Below are positions 4,958 to 9,872 of a DNA stretch of 9,872 bases, piece after piece. Both the position numbers and the translations under genes were made by a program. How positions within the stretch are numbered: the first letter of the stretch is position 1; every line of letters begins with the position of its first letter. The stretch is taken from assembly GCA_964650975.1 (NCBI GenBank), contig CAZYWA010000283.1, forward strand, positions 1 to 9,872. The letters run 5' to 3'. This stretch comes from CAZYWA01 sp964650975 [NCBI: uncultured bacterium] (GTDB lineage Bacteria > JADJOY01). The notes under the pieces are model-generated. The model worked only from the letters and a program-made list of their open reading frames with translations. It searched no databases and was not told the origin of the DNA.

Positions 4958-6379
4958 CTAAAGGGCAGCGGGTGCAAACGAGAGTGCGCTTTCGAAGAGA
5001 CCTCGCAGTCGCGCGACGTTGGCGGGGACCGTGAATTCCCCGAGTACGTGCGCTCGCCCGCGTGCCGCTCGCAGGTGGGCTTCGCGCGGATCCCGATGAA
5101 TCTCCACGAGAGCGTCCGCGACCGCGGCGGCGTTACCTGGAGGCACCAGCCATCCGGTCTCTCCGTCCTGCACCAGCTCGCCGATTCCCGAGATCCGGGT
5201 GGCCACGGTCGGCAGCCCCACCACCATCGCTTCCATGAGTGCCACCGGAATGCCCTCCATCCGGCCGGTGGGCGTGACGACGCTGGTGAGCACGAACGCG
5301 TCGGCGTCGCGCATGCGGCGCGCGACGTCGTTCTCCGGCTGGGGGCCGACCAGCTTGAGCAAATCGCCCACGCCGGTGCGCGCGATCAAGGCCTCGAGCT
5401 GCTTCCGGTCGGGTCCCTCGCCGATCAGCTCCCATTCGACACCGGGGATTCGCCCACGCAGCATGCGGCACGCCTCGATCAGCACCGGGATGCCTTTGTA
5501 GTCGCGGAGGCTCGCCACCGTGACCATTCGGAAGCGCGTTGTGGCTTGATGGTCGGGCCGGTCCCGGTGCCCGCCCGGCTCGTATCGCTCCGGAACGACC
5601 CCACAGCGGACCACGTGGACCTTGCTGGCCGCCGCCGCGCCGCAGCAGCGCTCGAGCCAGCTGCGGTTGAACTCCGAGATCGTGGCGACGAATCGGCTGG
5701 CGTGGAGCTTGGTGCTGAGCATCTCTTGGTGCAGGTAGATGTCGTGGGCGTGGGCCGTGAAGCTCATGCCGATTCCGGTGAGCCGGTGGATCGCATACGC
5801 CATGAACGCGGTATGCGTGGCGTAGTGGGCATGCACGTGGGTGACGCCCAGCTCTTGCATGCGCGTGGCGAATGCGGCCGCCTTCGGCAGCAGTGCCAAT
5901 CCCCGCGCCATTCGCGACGGGCTCCGCCACGAGCTCTTCACGGTCTCGGACCAGAGCGCCAGGAGCGCGCGCGGTCTCCTCGCGAGCCAGCGCACGTTTG
6001 CCCAGAGGACACCGAGCGACACGAACGGGGACGTGTGCATTCGACCGAGGTATCCGCGCGCGTCTGGATGGACGACTCTCTCGGCCTGCCGGATCACGAC
6101 GAAAAGCTCGATGGGCATTCCCTGTCGCTCGAGCTCGACCATCTCGCGGAGAATGAAGGTCTCCGTGACGGCCGGGAAGCGCATCACCAGATAGGCGAGG
6201 CGCCCGCAGGGGCGCTTGGCTTCCGTCGCGTCGGCGGCGAACGGCGCCGAGGCGCCGAGGCTCGCCAAGGGCGGCGAGAGCGGGCGGGATCGATCGAGCA
6301 GCTCGGCAACCACGTCGGGTGGCGGCCGAGATCCTCGCGGGTGATCTTCCGGTCGTCCCCATCCCACGACCGCAGACAT
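4958..6379 (-). CDS. Glycosyltransferase family 4 (GT-B fold), WcaL/exopolysaccharide type
   Basis: About 473 residues from the chosen ATG. The GT-B N-terminal domain starts at RLAYLVMRFPAVTETFILRE, the typical opening of WcaL/AmsK-like colanic or exopolysaccharide glycosyltransferases, and includes HVHAHYATHTAFMAYAIHRL, SFTAHAHDIY and ATISEFNR. The C-terminal nucleotide-sugar domain has RMVTVASLRDYKGIPVLIEA, WELIGEGPDR and the E-x7-E motif in MEGIPVALMEAM, followed by DGETGWLVPPGN. It should transfer a hexose from an NDP-sugar to a lipid-linked or polysaccharide acceptor at the cytoplasmic membrane. The start is uncertain: in-frame ATGs at 6514, 6397 and 6379 all lack good ribosome binding sites. 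High GC at third codon positions begins only near 6320, so a GTG at 6313 is also plausible. It lies downstream of the secreted hydrolase gene, same strand, with hairpins between. Confidence 0.87.
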   Translation of the reverse strand: MSAVVGWGRPEDHPRGSRPPPDVVAELLDRSRPLSPPLASLGASAPFAADATEAKRPCGRLAYLVMRFPAVTETFILREMVELERQGMPIELFVVIRQAERVVHPDARGYLGRMHTSPFVSLGVLWANVRWLARRPRALLALWSETVKSSWRSPSRMARGLALLPKAAAFATRMQELGVTHVHAHYATHTAFMAYAIHRLTGIGMSFTAHAHDIYLHQEMLSTKLHASRFVATISEFNRSWLERCCGAAAASKVHVVRCGVVPERYEPGGHRDRPDHQATTRFRMVTVASLRDYKGIPVLIEACRMLRGRIPGVEWELIGEGPDRKQLEALIARTGVGDLLKLVGPQPENDVARRMRDADAFVLTSVVTPTGRMEGIPVALMEAMVVGLPTVATRISGIGELVQDGETGWLVPPGNAAAVADALVEIHRDPREAHLRAARGRAHVLGEFTVPANVARLRGLFESALSFAPAAL

Positions 6380-6635
6380 CCAGCGAAAGCCATGCATCGG
6401 CTCGCGGACCGGCGCGGTCGGCGAGAGCTCACGAAACGACTTCGATCGACGATCCCCTTGCACAGCACCCCCCCCTCGACGAATGAACGACGGATCCCAA
6501 CGCGGCGGCGTCATCTCGTCGCGTCGAGGTGCGATGCAATGCCCTCGCCAACGCGCAGCTCGAGGACATCCGGTCGACGCCGGAGCCACCCGCGCGATCG
6601 ACGGCCTATCTTGATTCGCTGCTGGATTCCCGTTC
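6380..6635. other. Upstream region of the glycosyltransferase gene, no supported gene
   Basis: This stretch is open in the glycosyltransferase frame but shows lower GC at third positions than the gene body and encodes Arg/Pro/Ser-rich sequence. I treat it as leader or promoter DNA rather than an N-terminal extension. It includes a C8 run (6467-6474) near the centre. No confident promoter motif was found. Confidence 0.4.
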
Positions 6636-6655
6636 GCCCGCTCATCCGAGCGGGC
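6636..6655 (-). terminator. Candidate terminator, distal hairpin of a tandem pair
   Basis: GCCCGCTC and GAGCGGGC arms (8 bp, perfect) with a 4-base loop. It abuts the next hairpin without a spacer. It lies about 95-115 bases downstream of the GHL15-type gene stop in its direction of transcription. There is no T-run, so termination would be imperfect or factor-assisted. Confidence 0.4.
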
Positions 6656-6685
6656 CGCACGGCTCCGAGGCGACGGTGCCGTGCG
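6656..6685 (-). terminator. Candidate terminator, proximal hairpin of a tandem pair
   Basis: CGCACGGC and GCCGTGCG arms (8 bp, perfect) with a 14-base loop. Read from the hydrolase gene it comes before the 6636-6655 hairpin and touches it. Two adjacent perfect 8-bp stems are unlikely to be accidental, though GC-rich DNA raises the background. Confidence 0.4.
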
Positions 6686-6706
6686 ACCCATCGCTTGTAG
6701 GGCTTA

Positions 6707-6721
6707 CCAAGACTCCCTTGG
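6707..6721 (-). other. Third small hairpin after the hydrolase gene
   Basis: CCAAG and CTTGG arms with a 5-base loop, 27 bases past the hydrolase stop. The stem is only 5 bp. It may be part of the same 3' structured tail as the tandem pair. Confidence 0.25.
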
Positions 6722-6748
6722 ATGTTACAGGTCGCCGGCCTCTCCGCC

Positions 6749-8464
6749 TCACTGCGCGGGGCGCACGATGACGGCGGAGTTCGCTGGGATCGCGATGGAG
6801 GTCCCCGTGATCGCGGACCACGTGACCGACCCGGCGTTGGGATAGGCACCGCCGCCCTCGAGCACCAGCTTCTGCCACGAACCGGTGCCCATCGAATAGG
6901 TGATCGTTGCGCTATCGGGATTCGCCACCACCGTAGCCTTGCTGTAGCTGCGCATGACGAGGTCGTCTGAGCGCTCGATCGGATCGCCGAGAGCCGTTCC
7001 GATCACGAGGGAATCCTCGGGATATTGCTGCAGCGACGAGTCGATGTCGGTCCCTCCGATGCGGTGGTACGCGAGGTCGCCGTTCGCGATCAGGTAAGAA
7101 GCGAGGGACCACATGCGGCGCTGCATGTCGGTGCTGGTCATGTAGTCGATGGCGAGCGCGGACTTTCCTTGCGCGATCGTGGACTCGAAGTCGTGCGTCT
7201 GCTGTAGCCAGCGGGTGCGGTCCATGAACTTGCTCGACGCCTTCATGCTGAACGCTTCGAAGGACATGCCGTCGCAGCTACTGAGCAGCTCCATCCCTCG
7301 CTGCCCTGGAGCGGCGCCGCCGGTGTACGAATTGATCAGGATCTTGTGTCCGGGCAACGCCGCGCGCACGGCCGCGAGCACGTTGCCGAGGGCCGCGTAG
7401 TACGCGGCGGACGTGTAGTTGGACGGATACTCGGTGATGAGGCTGGGATCGATCACCGCCACGTCGTCCAGGTAGACGGCGTCGTAACCCAGGGCCAGCT
7501 GATCCTGAATGTCGGCGATCAGGATCGGGATCCACGCCGCTCGCTTCGACGGCGTGATGATGTCGATCCAGTACCAGCCATTCTCGGATTGCCTGACCGG
7601 CTGCCCGCTCGGACCGTACCAGAGCAGGCTCTGGGTCTGGCTCCAGCGCGGATCGGTGCTCTTCGCGCCGGCCACCTTCTGGTACCAGTAGATCTCCGCC
7701 GACGGGTTCGCGGCGTGCAACGCCGCGATCTTGCTCGCGCCCATCCCGGTGACCTGGAAGTCGTGGAAGTTGACCACGAAGTTCACTTGATCCGGGGTAT
7801 TCGAGAAGTCGCCGTCGAACTCGGTGCGCACTCCCGCGGCGCCGGGCGGCGGATCCGCGACGTAGGCCGTCACGGCGAACCCGAGGAAGTCGAGGTCGCT
7901 GGCCTCGCCCGCGTATGCCGTGAGGTAGCGCATCTCGATGTCGCCCGAGGGGCTGACGAACCGCGAGAAGACCCCCGACAGCGGGAACGTCAAGGGAGTC
8001 CAGGTGTGCGCGGCGGGAACGGCGTTGTAGCCGAGGGTGAGCCAGCTGTGCGCGATCTGGTCGCGCACCTCGAAAGACCACTTCTGCACGGCTTTCGTCT
8101 GTCCGTAGAAGTTCACCGTGAGCGCCAGGCCCGCGGCGCCGGCGACGTCGACGCCTTGCGGGATCTGGAAATGGAAGTTCGCGTGATAGCCAGTCGCGAT
8201 CGGCGTGTATTGCTGCGCCTTCGCGAGATCGAGCCCGGTCCCGGCGGAGTCCTGGACCGTGAGCACCGAGAGTGGCTGATTGCCGGGCGTACCCCACGAG
8301 ACCATCACCGACGTCGGATTCAGCGTGGTCGTCACGTAGGCGGCGCGGGCTGGAATGCAGAGGGTGGTAGTCGAGAGAGTGGTGCAGAAGATCGCGGCCA
8401 AGGCGTGAATGGCCAGCGAACGAGAACGAGGATCGAGCCGTCCAACCAGGGATGGAGACGTCAT
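6749..8464 (-). CDS. Secreted TIM-barrel protein, putative glycoside hydrolase (GHL15/GH114-like)
   Basis: 571 residues. A signal peptide occupies about 1-42 (basic start, hydrophobic LAIHALAAIFCTTLSTTTLC, cleavage near PARAA). Residues ~43-205 look like a beta-sandwich, possibly carbohydrate-binding. The barrel runs ~215-515: TEFDGDFSNT, EIYWYQKVAG, WYWIDIITPSKRAAWIPILI, GYDAVYLDDV (Asp333/Asp334), HKILINSYTG, DGMSFEAFSM (Glu403), SALAIDYM, then a short beta C-terminal domain. A strand-end YLDD with a later Glu is typical of putative glycoside hydrolases of the GHL15 and GH114-like kind; substrate specificity is unknown. I chose the ATG at 8464 because it begins the signal peptide; GAGAGG lies 11 bases upstream. 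A frame extending to 8623 is poor in coding character. Between a glycosyltransferase and a secreted propeller, a role in surface or extracellular polysaccharide is inferred. Confidence 0.8.
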   Translation of the reverse strand: MTSPSLVGRLDPRSRSLAIHALAAIFCTTLSTTTLCIPARAAYVTTTLNPTSVMVSWGTPGNQPLSVLTVQDSAGTGLDLAKAQQYTPIATGYHANFHFQIPQGVDVAGAAGLALTVNFYGQTKAVQKWSFEVRDQIAHSWLTLGYNAVPAAHTWTPLTFPLSGVFSRFVSPSGDIEMRYLTAYAGEASDLDFLGFAVTAYVADPPPGAAGVRTEFDGDFSNTPDQVNFVVNFHDFQVTGMGASKIAALHAANPSAEIYWYQKVAGAKSTDPRWSQTQSLLWYGPSGQPVRQSENGWYWIDIITPSKRAAWIPILIADIQDQLALGYDAVYLDDVAVIDPSLITEYPSNYTSAAYYAALGNVLAAVRAALPGHKILINSYTGGAAPGQRGMELLSSCDGMSFEAFSMKASSKFMDRTRWLQQTHDFESTIAQGKSALAIDYMTSTDMQRRMWSLASYLIANGDLAYHRIGGTDIDSSLQQYPEDSLVIGTALGDPIERSDDLVMRSYSKATVVANPDSATITYSMGTGSWQKLVLEGGGAYPNAGSVTWSAITGTSIAIPANSAVIVRPAQ

Positions 8465-8888
8465 TTCGCTCTGTGCCTCTCGAGATCGGAGCGGACCGAC
8501 GAACGGTTGCTTGCGCGCGGCGCCGCAGTCGGCACCGCGCATCGCTGGGTCCGAGATCGACCGGCTTGAGCGCGAAACGCACGACTCCCGGCGCGTCGGC
8601 CCAAGAGGGCCGGCACGAACCAACGAGGATCCGCTACCGAGCTGGGTGAGTGCGGCTCGATGCTGAATGAACCGCGATGAGCTGAGACCTCAACGTGTCG
8701 TCGCTCGTTGTCGAGAAGATCGGAGACAGTTGGCCGATGGGCACCTCCAAGATCGAGAGCACGGCCGCCGAGAGAAGCTCACTCGGACTGGCGAAGAGGT
8801 GGGTTGAAAGGGATTCAGCGCAGAGCACGATCGTCGGTGCTTCGTCAGGACCGCGTCCTACGCGCAATGGCTCACGAATACAGGCCTG
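8465..8888. other. Intergenic region between the propeller and hydrolase genes
   Basis: 424 bp without a supported gene. A minus-strand frame (8634-8867, TTG start) lacks a ribosome binding site and family resemblance. The region should hold the hydrolase promoter, but I found no confident -35/-10 pair. A small dyad AGCAC/GTGCT (8824-8841) with an 8-base loop lies 48 bases after the propeller stop and could be a weak terminator. Confidence 0.4.
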
Positions 8889-9872
8889 CTACGGGAGCGC
8901 AAGCGACCAGGCGGAGGTGTCGCCGGTCTCGAACCCGTCCAGGAACAGCAGCGCGGCGGTGTTCGGGTACCAGGCGATCCTGTCGTCGCCCGCCGAGGCG
9001 GAGATGACGTCGACCCGTCCGTCGCCGTTCACGTCGGCGGCGGTCACCGACGAGGCGCCGGGAGCGGACGTCGACATGGCGTGCCGTGTCCAGGCGGTTC
9101 CCGAGCCGTCGCTCCGGTACCAGGCGATGGTGGCGTCCGTCGCGGATGCCGAGAGCACGTCGGGCGCGCCGTCGCCGTCGAGGTCGGCGGCGAAGACCGA
9201 GGTCGCGCCGTCCGCGGTGGTCGAGACCGTGTGAATGGCCCAGCCGTTGCCGCCGCCGTCGTTGGCGTACCAGGCGATCTTCCCGTCGCCGGCCGACGCC
9301 GAGAGCACGTCGAGATGGCCGTCGCGATCGATGTCCGCCGCGAACACCGCGCGAGCCTGCGAGGCCGAGGTCGAGACGACGTGGAGTGTCCAGCCGCCCC
9401 CCTGGCCGTCGTTCGCGTACCACGCGATCGTGTCGTCGTCCTGCGACGCCGAGAGCACGTCCGGATCTCCATCGCCGTCGATGTCGGCCGCGAACACCGA
9501 CCGCGCGCCCGGCACCGCGGCGGAGATCACGTGCGGCGACCAGCCGTTGCCGCTGCCGTCGTTCGCGTACCAGTCGAGCTCGCCGCCCGTCTGGGCGGCG
9601 GAGATGACGTCGGGGTCGCCGTCGCGATCGAGGTCCGCCACGAACACCGCTGACGCGCCCGTCACCGCGGTGGAGATCACGTGCTCGGTCCAGCCGTCGC
9701 CGGTGCCGTCGTTCTCGTACCAGGCGACCTCGTCGTCGTCGAACGAGGCCGAGACCACGTCGAGATCCCCGTCGCGGTCGAGGTCCGCGACGAATACCGA
9801 GCTGGCGCCGTGGGCGTCGGCCGAGATCGTGTGCACCGTCCAGGACATCCCGGTCCCGTCGTTCGCGTACCA
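8889..9872 (-). CDS. Secreted FG-GAP/VCBS-repeat beta-propeller protein (partial, N terminus off the right edge)
   Basis: 327 residues are visible to the stop at 8889; the frame is open through base 9872. Six consecutive 50-residue units begin with WY(A/E/R)(N/S)DG and contain SVFAADIDGDGDPDVLSAS. The D-x-D-x-D-G-x-x-D stretch is the calcium-binding loop of FG-GAP/VCBS blades. Propellers of this family usually have about seven blades, so at least one more plus a signal peptide should lie to the right. The chain ends with a non-repeat tail, LLFLDGFETGDTSAWSLALP, a DGFExGDTxxWS ending that I recall as recurrent in secreted proteins of several environmental Gram-negative lineages. Role: probably extracellular, adhesion or scaffold; no enzymatic residues are visible. 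An internal ATG at 9848 is not the real start, since the repeat WYANDGTG continues upstream of it. Confidence 0.9.
   Translation of the reverse strand, partial: WYANDGTGMSWTVHTISADAHGASSVFVADLDRDGDLDVVSASFDDDEVAWYENDGTGDGWTEHVISTAVTGASAVFVADLDRDGDPDVISAAQTGGELDWYANDGSGNGWSPHVISAAVPGARSVFAADIDGDGDPDVLSASQDDDTIAWYANDGQGGGWTLHVVSTSASQARAVFAADIDRDGHLDVLSASAGDGKIAWYANDGGGNGWAIHTVSTTADGATSVFAADLDGDGAPDVLSASATDATIAWYRSDGSGTAWTRHAMSTSAPGASSVTAADVNGDGRVDVISASAGDDRIAWYPNTAALLFLDGFETGDTSAWSLALP
8973..9872 (-). repeat. Six tandem 150-bp repeats encoding propeller blades
   Basis: Recurrent gcgtaccaggcgat-type blocks fall at about 9114, 9264, 9414, 9564, 9714 and 9864, an exact 150-bp period, with strong nucleotide as well as protein similarity (calcium-loop blocks such as gccgtcgatgtcggcc recur). 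No unit is interrupted by indels. Such regularity favours copy-number change by recombination or slippage. Confidence 0.88.

Noticed and set aside
6467-6474. Run of eight C residues as a possible frameshift or phase-variation tract
   Set aside because: It lies outside the part of the glycosyltransferase frame I consider coding. It would matter only if the start at 6514 were real.
4946-6700. 584-residue open frame antisense to the glycosyltransferase
   Set aside because: Its composition is Arg/His/Gly-rich without domain features, while the opposite strand has a complete GT4 protein.
7346-8569. 407-residue open frame antisense to the secreted hydrolase
   Set aside because: No motif and biased composition; the minus-strand gene has a signal peptide and barrel motifs.
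8634-8867. 77-residue minus-strand frame in the intergenic region
   Set aside because: TTG start, no ribosome binding site, no family resemblance, weak codon bias.

Overview
The window is a high-GC (roughly two-thirds G+C by eye) bacterial chromosome segment with ten supported protein genes. It has no tRNA, rRNA, CRISPR array or insertion sequence that I can see. The predicted export signals, the soluble histidine kinase, the FG-GAP/VCBS propeller ending in a DGFETGDTSAW-type tail, and the BON and DUF3309 proteins suggest an uncultured or environmental Gram-negative such as Myxococcota, Eisenbacteria-like or Acidobacteriota-like. The sequence alone does not fix the phylum. Coding regions have very GC-rich third codon positions, so several long open frames antisense to real genes are shadows.

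Left block (1-1994, minus strand). Reading leftwards there is an exported protein with four BON domains, then a 38-residue single-span membrane microprotein, then a class I SAM methyltransferase that runs off the left edge. The methyltransferase closely resembles the mycobacterial phthiotriolone/phenolphthiotriolone dimycocerosate methyltransferase family. Spacing (66 bp and 28 bp) is compatible with one transcript.

Middle block (2405-4899, plus strand). After a divergent intergenic region come a CsbD-family stress protein, a small HEAT-repeat protein, a DUF3309 two-span membrane microprotein, a soluble histidine kinase with an RsbR-like N-terminal region, and a 34-residue GTG-start membrane microprotein. 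The last three sit 15 and 46 bp apart and look like one operon. BON, CsbD, DUF3309 and an RsbR-type sensor together suggest an envelope and general-stress theme; this is inference.

Right block (4958-9872, minus strand). Reading leftwards there is the C-terminal part of a secreted six-or-more-bladed FG-GAP/VCBS propeller (its N terminus lies beyond the right edge), a secreted TIM-barrel protein of the putative glycoside hydrolase GHL15/GH114-like type, and a GT4-family glycosyltransferase. The 256-bp stretch 6380-6635 contains no supported gene, and the adjoining 6636-6721 carries three hairpins, two of them abutting. This block looks like surface polysaccharide or secreted-carbohydrate functions.

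The most noteworthy points are three membrane microproteins of 34-52 residues, each with a strong Shine-Dalgarno; a mycobacterial-lipid-type methyltransferase in an unexpected neighbourhood; an A-B-linker-A'-B' duplication in the BON protein; and an exactly 150-bp tandem repeat encoding the propeller. I do not see clear evidence of a wholly new defence or mobile system.
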